From contig NZ_KE386957.1 of the NCBI RefSeq assembly GCF_000429825.1, positions 8,186 through 72,185 on the forward strand: a stretch of 64,000 nucleotides of DNA. Direction: 5' to 3'. This DNA comes from Cohnella thermotolerans DSM 17683. GTDB lineage: Bacteria; Bacillota; Bacilli; Paenibacillales; Paenibacillaceae. Position 1 is the first letter of the stretch, and each line of letters begins with the position of its first letter. The notes beneath the pieces were generated by a model. It was not told the DNA's origin and did no database searches. It saw nothing but the letters and a program-made list of their open reading frames with translations. This document shows, piece by piece, positions 52,418 through 60,448 of the stretch. The position numbers and the translations under genes are program-made.

Positions 52418-53584
52418 TTAAACCTCTTCGACGCTTACCCAGGTGCCGCGCTCGATCGACAGGTCGACCGCTTCGAGCACCTCCTGGCAGCGGACGCCGT
52501 CCAGGAACGTCGGCGCGAAAGGCGAATTCGCCGCAATATGCTGCACGAATTCGTACACGATATGGACGAAGCCGTGCTCGTAGCCGATAATGTGGCCGGT
52601 CGGCCACCAGTTGCCGGCGTATTTGTGCTGCGGCTCCGTCGCCAGAATGCGGCGGAAGCCCGCCAATTCCGGCTCGTCTTCGCGGAAATACACTTCAAGC
52701 TCGTTCAGCCGCTCCAGATCCCAGCGGATCGTGCCCTTGCTGCCGTGAATTTCGAACGTGTTGGCGTTTTTGCGTCCGGTAGCGAAGCGGCTGGCGACGA
52801 AAATGCCCATCGCGCCGTTCTTGAAGTCGGCGAGGAACGCCGTCGCGTCGTCGACCGTCACTTCGCCTTTCTCGGAAGAGCCGACCCCCGACAATCCGGA
52901 AGTCGATACCGGAATCGGACGTTCCTTGACGAACGTGCGGTTGTGGCCGACGACCCGGTCGAATTCGCCGATCAGGAACCGCGCCAGGTCGATGCTGTGC
53001 GCATTAATGTCGCCGTGCGCGCCGGAGCCCGCCACTTCTTTCTTCAGGCGCCACGCGAGCGGGGTTTCGGGGTCGACGAGCCAATCTTGCAGATAAGTCG
53101 CGCGATAATGGTGAATTTCCCCCAGCTTGCCGCTGTCGATGATCGACTTGGCAAGCTGTACGGCCGGAAGGAACCGGTAATTGAAGCAGATGCCGTGCTT
53201 CACGCCCGCCTTCTCGGCTGCGTCCAGCATCTCGCGTGCATCGGACAGGTTGAGCGCCAGCGGCTTCTCGCAGAAGACGTGCTTGCCCGCCGCAATCGCT
53301 TCAAGCGCGATTTCCTTGTGCGCGTCGCTCGGCGCGTTAATGTCGATGAAATCGATGTCGTCGCGCGCCACCAGCTTGCGCCAGTCGGTCTCGTAGCTCT
53401 CCCAGCCGAACTTGGCCGCCGCCGCCTTGACGCCTTCCTCGTCGCGGCCGCAAATCGCCTTCATGACGACGTCCGCGTCCATGTCGAAAAACATGCCGAC
53501 ATCTTTATAAGCGTGGCTGTGGGCTTTGCCCATAAACTTGTAGCCTACCATGCCGACGTTGATTTTTTTGCTTACGCCCACCAC
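52418..53584 (-). CDS. Gfo/Idh/MocA family oxidoreductase A
   Basis: A 388-residue NAD(P) dehydrogenase with N-terminal Rossmann fold (VGMVGYKFMGKAHSHAY), the FCEKPLALN catalytic block and SGAHGDINAHSIDLARFL in the C-terminal domain. GTG start at 53584 overlaps the end of the upstream isomerase gene by 13 bp. The sequence class resembles dehydrogenases that oxidise inositol- or keto-sugar-like substrates. It is last in the three-gene operon. Confidence 0.88.
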   Translation of the reverse strand: MVGVSKKINVGMVGYKFMGKAHSHAYKDVGMFFDMDADVVMKAICGRDEEGVKAAAAKFGWESYETDWRKLVARDDIDFIDINAPSDAHKEIALEAIAAGKHVFCEKPLALNLSDAREMLDAAEKAGVKHGICFNYRFLPAVQLAKSIIDSGKLGEIHHYRATYLQDWLVDPETPLAWRLKKEVAGSGAHGDINAHSIDLARFLIGEFDRVVGHNRTFVKERPIPVSTSGLSGVGSSEKGEVTVDDATAFLADFKNGAMGIFVASRFATGRKNANTFEIHGSKGTIRWDLERLNELEVYFREDEPELAGFRRILATEPQHKYAGNWWPTGHIIGYEHGFVHIVYEFVQHIAANSPFAPTFLDGVRCQEVLEAVDLSIERGTWVSVEEV

Positions 53585-54534
53585 ATTTCACCCGCCTTTT
53601 CGTTCAGGATCAGGTTGTTCAGGAAAGCGGCCGCCTTGCGGAAGCCTTCGTTCACGGACATGAGGCTGTCCTCGTGCTCGATGCTGATGGCGCCGTCGTA
53701 GCCGACGAGCCGCAGCGTGCTGACGAGATGCTTCCAGAAATCGTCGTCGTGACCGTAACCGACCGTCCGGAATATCCAGGACCGGTTGATCTCGTCGGCG
53801 TAAGGCTTCACGTCCAGCACGCCGTTAAGCGCGGTGTTGCGGGCGTCGATCTTCGTATCCTTCGCGTGCACATGGTAGATCGAATCGCCGAGCGCCTTCA
53901 CGCACTCGATCGGGTCCATCCCTTGCCAGAACAGGTGGGACGGGTCGAAGTTGACGCCGATATTGTCTCCCGCTTCGCGGCGCAGACGAAGCGCCGTCTC
54001 GGTGTTGTACACGAGGAAGCCCGGATGGGATTCGATGGCGACCTTCACGCCGTGCTTGCGGCAGAACGCGGACTGCTCCTTCCAATACGGAATAGCCACT
54101 TCGTTCCACTGCCATTCGAGCACCGTCAAGAAATCCGGCGGCCACGGGCAAGTCACCCAGGAAGGATATTTCGAATTCGGCGATTCGCCGGGACAGCCGG
54201 AGAACGTAATGACCGTGTCGACGCCGAGCTTCTCGGCGAGCTGGACGGTCGCGACGAAATCTTCATGATGCGCTTTGGCGACGCTCTCATCGGGGTGCAG
54301 CGGATTGCCGTGGCAGCTGAGCGCGCTGATCGTCAGGCCGCGGGATTCCACCGCCGTGCGGATGCGGTTGATGGCCGCTTCGTCGTTCAGAATCGCTTTG
54401 GCGTTGACGTGCGAGGTGCCGGGATACGCTCCCGTGCCGAGCTCGACGGCCTGAATGCCCGCCGATTTGGCGGTGTCCAGCGCTTGCTCGAGCGATTGCT
54501 GGCCGAACAGTACGAGGAAAATTCCAAGTTTCAC
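53572..54534 (-). CDS. Sugar phosphate isomerase/epimerase (IolE/TIM-barrel type)
   Basis: A 320-residue AP-endonuclease-2-like TIM barrel. Metal and substrate residues are seen in ALSCHGNPLHP, VAIESHPGFLVYN (Glu), NFDPSHLFWQG (Asp/His) and HAKDTKID, and a late Glu in AISIEHEDSLM. GTG 54534 with AGGTG gives the normal start VKLGIF, while the longer frame is not supported. It probably interconverts keto- and aldo-sugars or dehydrates an inosose together with the two oxidoreductases. Confidence 0.85.
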   Translation of the reverse strand: MKLGIFLVLFGQQSLEQALDTAKSAGIQAVELGTGAYPGTSHVNAKAILNDEAAINRIRTAVESRGLTISALSCHGNPLHPDESVAKAHHEDFVATVQLAEKLGVDTVITFSGCPGESPNSKYPSWVTCPWPPDFLTVLEWQWNEVAIPYWKEQSAFCRKHGVKVAIESHPGFLVYNTETALRLRREAGDNIGVNFDPSHLFWQGMDPIECVKALGDSIYHVHAKDTKIDARNTALNGVLDVKPYADEINRSWIFRTVGYGHDDDFWKHLVSTLRLVGYDGAISIEHEDSLMSVNEGFRKAAAFLNNLILNEKAGEMWWA

Positions 54535-54744
54535 TGCCTTCACCTGGCCTTTCGGGTAATGGAGGCGCCGCACGCGCACGCCGGGCCAAAGCGGATTGCC
54601 CGTTGCGCAACCGTCAGCTTCGGCGTGCGGTCGGCATCTTAGTTTAACGATCAAACTTAGTTTACTAGAAAAATGAAGCGCTGTCATCTGCCTCGGGAAC
54701 GATCTCCAGAATCGCAGAAGTCCCCTCGCATTTCCCGGGCAATG

Positions 54745-55815
54745 TCAGACGAAGGAGACGGCTTCTCCCTTGGCGGCGGATTCATAGATTGCTTCCAGAA
54801 TCTGCTGCACGACGTAGGCTTGCTTGGCCGTTACGACCGGAGCCTGATCGTTCAAAATCGCGTCGATCCACGCCCGGGCTTCGCGTTCGGCCGAATCGTT
54901 CGGAGCGGCCGGATTCCATTGGTCGCCGAGCACGATTTCCTTCGTATACAGACGGCCGTGCTCTTCGCCGTTGACGCGCAGGCCGTTCTTCATGTCGGCG
55001 CCCGCCTTCGTCCCGCTCAGCGTCACCTTCGCTTCGTCCACGTCCAGCGTATTGAGCGCCCAGCTCGATTCCAGCCATACGGTGGCGCCGTTCTTCATCG
55101 TGATCATGGCAAAGGCCGAATCTTCCACCGTAAACTTGGACGGATCCCAGTTGCCCCACGCGTTGGCCGGGCTGCCTTGCTCCGCCAGCTTGCGGTAGGT
55201 CGTGCCGAGAACGGTGCGCGGCTCGTAGTTGTCCATCATCCAGAGCGCGAGGTCGAGTGCGTGCGTGCCGATATCGATCAGCGGGCCGCCTCCCTGCTTC
55301 TCCAGATCGAGGAACACGCCCCACGTCGGTACCGCCCGGCGCCGAACGGCGTGCGCTTTCGCCAAATAAATTTCGCCAAGCTCGCCGTTCCGGCAAGCTT
55401 CCTTCAGCCAGCGGCTGTCCGCGCGGAAGCGGTTCTGGTACGCGATGCTCAGCTTGCGGCCCGTCCGCTCCGACACCTCGAGCATCCGGCGGGCGTCCGC
55501 GGACGTCTTCGCCATCGGCTTCTCGCACAGCACGTGCTTGCCGGCTTCCATCGCGGCAATTGAAATTTCGGCGTGCGTATCGTTCGGGGTGCAGACGTGC
55601 ACGACTTGAACGTCGGGATCGTTAAGCAGATCCTGAACGCTGCCGTACACTTTCGCGTCCGGCGTGCCGAACTTCGCTTTCGCGTCGTGCGCCCGTTCCG
55701 CGGATACGTCGAAAAACGCCGTCAGTTTTGCTTCCGGGATTTTGGCGAGCGAAGGCAAATGTTTGCCATAGGCGATGCCTCCGCAGCCGATCATGCCGAT
55801 ATTGACAGTGCTCAA
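54745..55815 (-). CDS. Gfo/Idh/MocA family oxidoreductase B
   Basis: A 356-residue dehydrogenase with GMIGCGGIAYGKHLP (dinucleotide site), LCEKPMAKT and DIGTHALDLALWMMDN. TTG start at 55815 with AAGGAGGG. It leads the operon B dehydrogenase, isomerase, A dehydrogenase, after which a 210-bp gap precedes the isomerase. Divergent from the AraC regulator at 55944. The substrate is likely a sugar or cyclitol. Confidence 0.88.
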   Translation of the reverse strand: MSTVNIGMIGCGGIAYGKHLPSLAKIPEAKLTAFFDVSAERAHDAKAKFGTPDAKVYGSVQDLLNDPDVQVVHVCTPNDTHAEISIAAMEAGKHVLCEKPMAKTSADARRMLEVSERTGRKLSIAYQNRFRADSRWLKEACRNGELGEIYLAKAHAVRRRAVPTWGVFLDLEKQGGGPLIDIGTHALDLALWMMDNYEPRTVLGTTYRKLAEQGSPANAWGNWDPSKFTVEDSAFAMITMKNGATVWLESSWALNTLDVDEAKVTLSGTKAGADMKNGLRVNGEEHGRLYTKEIVLGDQWNPAAPNDSAEREARAWIDAILNDQAPVVTAKQAYVVQQILEAIYESAAKGEAVSFV

Positions 55816-55943
55816 CCGGTTGCCCTCCTTGCGGGGATGATGAATTCCATCTACAATTCAAGTATAGCATGTGTTGTCCGGAATCCCATCACCGATCATG
55901 AGTCGTCATTATGCTATTTTGCTATATGGGGGGTTTTTTCGGC

Positions 55944-56813
55944 GTGCAAAACAATAAAGAAAAAATCGAATACGAGAACCCGCTGCTGTCCATTAAAGTC
56001 TGGCAAGCGCAGAGGAACAGCAGCTTTTCGGTAAAATGGCACCATCACCCGGAGTGCGAGATGATGCTCGTGCAGCGGGGCCGGCTGGACGTCGAGGTGG
56101 ACAACGAGATTTTCACGCTGCGCGAAGACGACGTCGTCGTGCTCGGCAGTTCGCAGCTTCACCGCGACCGCAGCTATGACGAGAAGCTCGAATATATCGT
56201 TTTGCAGTTCGATTTGCAAACGTTTTTCGATCAGAGCACGATCCCGTATCTTCAGTATTTTAACGAGACGAAAGTCCCGCTCAGCGCGATGAATTACATT
56301 TTCCGGGACAACCCCCAAGCAAGGCGCGGCGTGGCGGACTGCATCCGGGAAATTTACGACGAGGTGCTGCGCAAGGAAAGCGGTTACGAGCTGGCGGTCA
56401 ACTTGCTCATCAAGCGGATCTTGCTCATTCTGATCCGGAGCGACACGCTCGGCCTGCTGGCGGATCAGGACCGCGTCGAGCGGATTCGGCTCAAGCCGGT
56501 GCTCGATTACGTCGAGCACAACATCGGCGAACGGGTGACGGTCGAGGAAGCGTGCCGGTTGGCCAACATGAGCTACTATTATTTCGTTAAATTTTTCAAG
56601 AAAGCAATGGGCCTCAGTTTTACCGAATACGTCAACTTCCGCAAAATCAAGCGCGCCGAACAGCTTCTTCTGACCCGCGACCTGAGCGTCAGCGAGGTGG
56701 GAGACCAGACCGGCATGCCGAACATGGCGCATTTCTACAAAATGTTCAAGCGCTTCAATCACTGCTCGCCCAAAGAGTTTCAGCGCAGGATGCTGGCCTG
56801 GGGCCGGCGATAA
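55944..56813 (+). CDS. AraC family regulator of the sugar cluster
   Basis: A 289-residue AraC regulator. The cupin domain (WHHHPECEMMLVQRGRLDVEVDNEIFTLREDDVVVLGSSQLHRD) has the His-rich first strand, and the two C-terminal HTHs are VTVEEACRLANMSYYYFVKFFKK and VSEVGDQTGMPNMAHFYKMFK. GTG 55944 with a GGGGGG tract is favoured; ATGs at 55911 and 55926 have no ribosome site. Likely regulates the divergent operon. Confidence 0.86.
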   Translation: MQNNKEKIEYENPLLSIKVWQAQRNSSFSVKWHHHPECEMMLVQRGRLDVEVDNEIFTLREDDVVVLGSSQLHRDRSYDEKLEYIVLQFDLQTFFDQSTIPYLQYFNETKVPLSAMNYIFRDNPQARRGVADCIREIYDEVLRKESGYELAVNLLIKRILLILIRSDTLGLLADQDRVERIRLKPVLDYVEHNIGERVTVEEACRLANMSYYYFVKFFKKAMGLSFTEYVNFRKIKRAEQLLLTRDLSVSEVGDQTGMPNMAHFYKMFKRFNHCSPKEFQRRMLAWGRR

Positions 56814-56989
56814 GCCGGCCTCCGCTCTCCTCATCCGCCTCCCGCCCTCTACGTTCCGCCTATTTCCTCCTTTCGCCGCACGTCGTCCCATTAGGTATAA
56901 TTTCTTCATTGAACCATGCATTGCTTTTCGGTATATTAACATAGGCGCTTATTTACAAGCGTACAAAATTCATCTTTGGATGTGAAATC

Positions 56990-58447
56990 ATGCGCATTCC
57001 CAAATACGGGCGGATTCTGGCCTCGCTCGTCTGTCTGACCGCGCTTGCGGTCTGTTTCTTTGTTCCGGGGATCGGCCGCGACGCCGCGGCGGAACAGAAG
57101 ACGCTGACGATGGGCACGTCGCCCGACTACCCGCCCTATGAGAACGTCGACGCCGCAGGCAGCGGGGACATTGTCGGGCTCGACGTCGACATCGCGAACT
57201 ACATCGCCGACAAGCTCGGCTACAAGCTGGTGATCGCTCCTTCCGATTTCGACGGGCTGATCGCCGCCCTGCAGACGAAACGAGTCGATTTCGTCATGTC
57301 CGGCATGTCGGTTACCGACGAGCGGAAGAAGAGCGTCGACTTCTCCGACACGTACTATCAGGCGCGTAATACGATCGTCTCCTTGAACGATTCTCCCTAT
57401 GAAAATTTGGAAGAGTTGAAGGGCAAACGGGTCGGCGTCCAGCTCGGCTCCACGCAAGAAACCGTCGCGAACGGCTTGCCGGACGTTCAAGTGACCAAGC
57501 TGAACAAGATCCCCGATCTCATTCAGGCGCTGAAGGCGAATCGAATCGACGCGATTATCCTTGAAGATGCCGTCGCCGCCGGTTACGTCGGAGCGAACGC
57601 CGATTTGAAATTCGCCATGGTTCCCGCTTCGGGCGACGACGAAGGCTATGCGATCGCCTTCCCGAAAGGCTCCCCGCTCGTTCCGGAATTCAATACCGTC
57701 CTGAACCAGATGAAGCAAGACGGAACGCTTCAGACGATGATCGACAAGTGGTTTGGTACCCAAACGTCGACGGATCAAGGGGGCAAAGGCGGACTGAACT
57801 TCGCCAAGCTGCGGGATTACGCGGGCTACCTGTTCCGGGGCGTCTACGTGACCCTGCTGTTCACCCTCGTCTCCGCAGCGTTCGGCTTCGTCTGGGGAGC
57901 GATTTTGTCATTGTTCAAAATTTCCGGCATCGCCCCGTTAAGATGGTTTTCCACCGTCTACACGTCCGTCTTCCGGGGAACGCCTCTTCTGCTTCAGCTC
58001 TTGTTGTTTTACTATGCGATCCCGCAGTTGTTCCATTACAACATTCCGGCGCTGCTGGCGGCCGGTCTCGCTTTCGGCCTTAATTCGGCCGCCTACCTGT
58101 CGGAGACGATCCGCGGCGGCATCCTAGCCGTGGACAAGGGTCAGCGCGAAGCTTCGCTTGCGCTCGGCATTCCTTACCGGACGATGATGGTCAGCATCAT
58201 CATGCCCCAGGCGATCAAGAACATCCTGCCCGCCCTGGTGAACGAATGCGTCGCTCTCGTCAAGGAGTCTTCGCTCGTCTCGGTCATCGGCGTCGCGGAC
58301 TTGCTCCGGCGCGCCAACGTCGTGCAGGCGAACACGTTCCTCGCGTTCGAGCCGCTCATCGTCGTCGCCGCTATCTACTACGCGCTGGTGCTCGTGCTGA
58401 CGTCTCTGGCCCGGCTGCTTGAAAGGAGGATGCGTCGCAGTGATTAA
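56990..58447 (+). CDS. Amino-acid ABC transporter, fused binding protein and permease
   Basis: A 485-residue two-domain protein. After a signal or anchor (about 10-28), residues 35-265 form an SBP_bac_3 polar amino-acid-binding domain (GTSPDYPPYENVD, GLDVDIANYIADKLG, GKRVGVQLGSTQE). Residues 285-480 form the HisM/GlnP-type permease with the EAA loop QREASLALGIPYRTMMVSIIMPQAIKNILPAL. Fused receptors of this type occur in Gram-positives (GlnPQ-like). The ATPase follows with 8-bp overlap. Confidence 0.92.
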   Translation: MRIPKYGRILASLVCLTALAVCFFVPGIGRDAAAEQKTLTMGTSPDYPPYENVDAAGSGDIVGLDVDIANYIADKLGYKLVIAPSDFDGLIAALQTKRVDFVMSGMSVTDERKKSVDFSDTYYQARNTIVSLNDSPYENLEELKGKRVGVQLGSTQETVANGLPDVQVTKLNKIPDLIQALKANRIDAIILEDAVAAGYVGANADLKFAMVPASGDDEGYAIAFPKGSPLVPEFNTVLNQMKQDGTLQTMIDKWFGTQTSTDQGGKGGLNFAKLRDYAGYLFRGVYVTLLFTLVSAAFGFVWGAILSLFKISGIAPLRWFSTVYTSVFRGTPLLLQLLLFYYAIPQLFHYNIPALLAAGLAFGLNSAAYLSETIRGGILAVDKGQREASLALGIPYRTMMVSIIMPQAIKNILPALVNECVALVKESSLVSVIGVADLLRRANVVQANTFLAFEPLIVVAAIYYALVLVLTSLARLLERRMRRSD

Positions 58448-59162
58448 AGTCGAACATTTGTTTAAAAGCTACGGCAAGCATGAGGTGCTTCGGGACATCT
58501 CTACAACGGTGGAGAGCGGGGAGGTCGTCGCCGTTATCGGCCCCTCCGGCTCCGGCAAATCGACCTTTCTCCGCTGCCTTAATCTGCTCGAAACGCCGAC
58601 CTCCGGGAAAATCGTCGTGAACGGCGCAGATTTGACCGACCGGAAGACGGACATTACGAAGGTGCGCCAGCGCATCGGCATGGTGTTTCAGCACTTTCAC
58701 CTGTTTCCGCATATGACGGTCATGGAAAATCTCATTTTCGCGCCGACACGGGTGAAGGGGCTGTCCCGCGGCGAGGCGCAAGCCAAAGGGATGCAGCTGC
58801 TTGAGCGCGTCGGCTTGCGGGACAAAGCGGACGTGTTCCCGTCCAAGCTGTCCGGCGGCCAGAAGCAGCGCGTCGCCATCGCGCGCAGTCTTGCCATGGA
58901 CCCCGACATCATGCTGTTCGACGAGCCGACGTCCGCCCTCGACCCCGAGATGGTCAAGGAAGTGCTCGCGGTCATCCGCGATCTCGCTTCCTCGGGCATG
59001 ACGATGCTGATCGTCACCCACGAGATGAAGTTCGCCCGCGAGGCGGCGGATACGATCTACTTTCTCGACGGCGGCCGTCTGCTCGAGCGTTCCTCGCCGG
59101 ATCGCTTCTTCGCCCGGCCGGAAACCGAGCGCGCCGCGCGTTTCCTGGAGCAAGTGCTGTAG
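58440..59162 (+). CDS. Amino-acid ABC transporter ATP-binding protein
   Basis: A 240-residue GlnQ-type ATPase with Walker A GPSGSGKST, MVFQHFHLFPHMTVMEN, signature LSGGQKQRVAIARSL, Walker B IMLFDEPTSALDPE and the His switch VTHEM. GTG start at 58440 with AAAGGAGG inside the end of the upstream gene, overlapping its stop. Completes the importer with the fused receptor-permease. Confidence 0.94.
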   Translation: MIKVEHLFKSYGKHEVLRDISTTVESGEVVAVIGPSGSGKSTFLRCLNLLETPTSGKIVVNGADLTDRKTDITKVRQRIGMVFQHFHLFPHMTVMENLIFAPTRVKGLSRGEAQAKGMQLLERVGLRDKADVFPSKLSGGQKQRVAIARSLAMDPDIMLFDEPTSALDPEMVKEVLAVIRDLASSGMTMLIVTHEMKFAREAADTIYFLDGGRLLERSSPDRFFARPETERAARFLEQVL

Positions 59163-59244
59163 CGATACGCACCTTACTCGGTTTATAAAGGCGCAAGCCC
59201 GTAAGGTCGCAGCCGGATGTGGCCGGCCGCCCCGAATACCCGCC

Positions 59245-59280
59245 AAAGAGGCTCAACTGCTGAGCCTCTTTTGTTATTTC
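59245..59280 (+). terminator. Terminator of the amino-acid transporter operon
   Basis: AAGAGGCTCA/TGAGCCTCTT stem with five-base loop followed by TTGTTATTT. Confidence 0.85.
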
Positions 59281-59314
59281 CGCTGCCAATGCGCCTTTGC
59301 TGCATTCCTCGCGT

Positions 59315-59534
59315 CCCCCCTCCCACTATCCCGTGCGTTCAGGGAAGCAATCTTCGGCCTTCTATTCAGGAAGCGGATCGATTTCGTTCTGAAGGAAAGG
59401 GATAGTGGGACGGGCCGAAAATTTGCCGTTTAGCATCCCGATCGTCTTCTGAATCGAGGGGATAGTGGAACGAGTGGCTGAAAGAGAGGACGACGTAGCG
59501 AGGCGATCCTGAGGGAAGGGGATATGAGGACGGA
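59315..59534. repeat. 60-bp-period imperfect repeat with an inverted copy
   Basis: The core (T/C)CTGA...GGGATAGTGGGACG ends at about 59412, 59472 and 59532, exactly 60 bp apart, with decaying similarity in the third copy (GATATGAGGACG). An inverted copy of the core (CTCCCACTATCCC) lies at 59320-59332. Non-coding; a dispersed repeat family rather than a gene. Confidence 0.7.
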
Positions 59535-59562
59535 CTCGGCGTGCAGCCCGCCTAACAGCCAA

Positions 59563-59592
59563 TAAAAAAAGCTGCCCCAAACGAGCAGCTTC
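59563..59592 (-). terminator. Terminator of phoP
   Basis: Minus-strand AGCTGC ... GCAGCT stem followed by T7, four bases beyond the phoP stop region. Confidence 0.85.
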
Positions 59593-59595
59593 TTC

Positions 59596-60327
59596 CTACT
59601 TCGTTAGCGTCGAGCCGCTTTTGCGGCTGACCATCAGCTTGTAGCCGACGCCGCGGATCGATTCGATCTGCACGGTCTGCTGATTCAACTCCAGCTTTTT
59701 GCGCAGCGAGCTGACGTGCACGTCCACCGTCCGCTGGCCGCCGATGTAATCGAAGCCCCAGACGACGTTCATCAGGTCGTCGCGGGTAATGACGATGCCC
59801 GGACGTTCCGCCAAATACAGCAGCACCTCGAATTCCTTCGGCCGCAGCGTAATCCATTGGCCGTTCAGGAACACCTCGTACTTGTCGGGGTAAATCTGCA
59901 AATCCCCTAGCGTAATGACACGTTCCCCGCTCTCCGTACCCGCTTCCTTCGTCTCCTCGTTGCGGGAGCGGCGAAGCACCGCCGCAGTTCGGGCGAGCAG
60001 CTCCGCTACGCCGAAAGGCTTCGTAATATAGTCGTCGGCGCCCAGCTTGAGCCCTTGGACCACTTCTTCTTCCGCGTTGCGCGCCGTCAGAATAATCACC
60101 GGCGTCTTGACTCCGTTCTGTCTCAGCTTTTGCAGCACTTCGAAGCCGTTCATGCCCGGAAGCATCAGGTCGAGAAAAATAATGGCGTAATCCTCATGCA
60201 TCGCATGGTGCAGACCTTCCGCCCCGTTCCCGACAACCTCCGTCTCGTAGCCTTCGAGCGAGAGATTGTAGGTAACGAGCCGCGCAATGGTCGGTTCGTC
60301 TTCAATGATCAGCACTTTGTCCGACAT
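59596..60327 (-). CDS. phoP: PhoP-type response regulator
   Basis: A 243-residue OmpR/PhoB-family regulator. The receiver domain has IIEDE, phospho-acceptor Asp in IIFLDLMLPG and Lys in YITKPFG. The C-terminal winged helix (about 140-235) has LRPKEFEVLLYLAERPG and VDVHVSSLRKKLE. Start ATG 60327 with GGAGGA. A four-box PhoP array stands directly upstream, so it is autoregulated. The adjacent pst operon with the same boxes supports PhoP over YycF/WalR, which is the main alternative. Confidence 0.88.
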   Translation of the reverse strand: MSDKVLIIEDEPTIARLVTYNLSLEGYETEVVGNGAEGLHHAMHEDYAIIFLDLMLPGMNGFEVLQKLRQNGVKTPVIILTARNAEEEVVQGLKLGADDYITKPFGVAELLARTAAVLRRSRNEETKEAGTESGERVITLGDLQIYPDKYEVFLNGQWITLRPKEFEVLLYLAERPGIVITRDDLMNVVWGFDYIGGQRTVDVHVSSLRKKLELNQQTVQIESIRGVGYKLMVSRKSGSTLTK

Positions 60328-60380
60328 AGGTTCCTCCGGTCCGGCACAAAGTCTGCCGTTGTTGTGCTCTCCAAGCCAAT

Positions 60381-60431
60381 TTATCATGCCACTGTAAACC
60401 GGGCGTTATCCGATTGTTAGACGAGCGTAAA
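60381..60431 (-). promoter_or_regulatory. Four-box PhoP promoter of phoP
   Basis: Minus strand: TTTACG-N5-CTAACA-N5-ATAACG-N5-TTTACA (60431 to 60393), every box exactly 11 bp from the next, then nine bases and TAAATT as -10. It lies between phoR and phoP, so phoP has its own promoter. Confidence 0.8.
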
Positions 60432-60448
60432 ATTGACGCTCCGATAAC

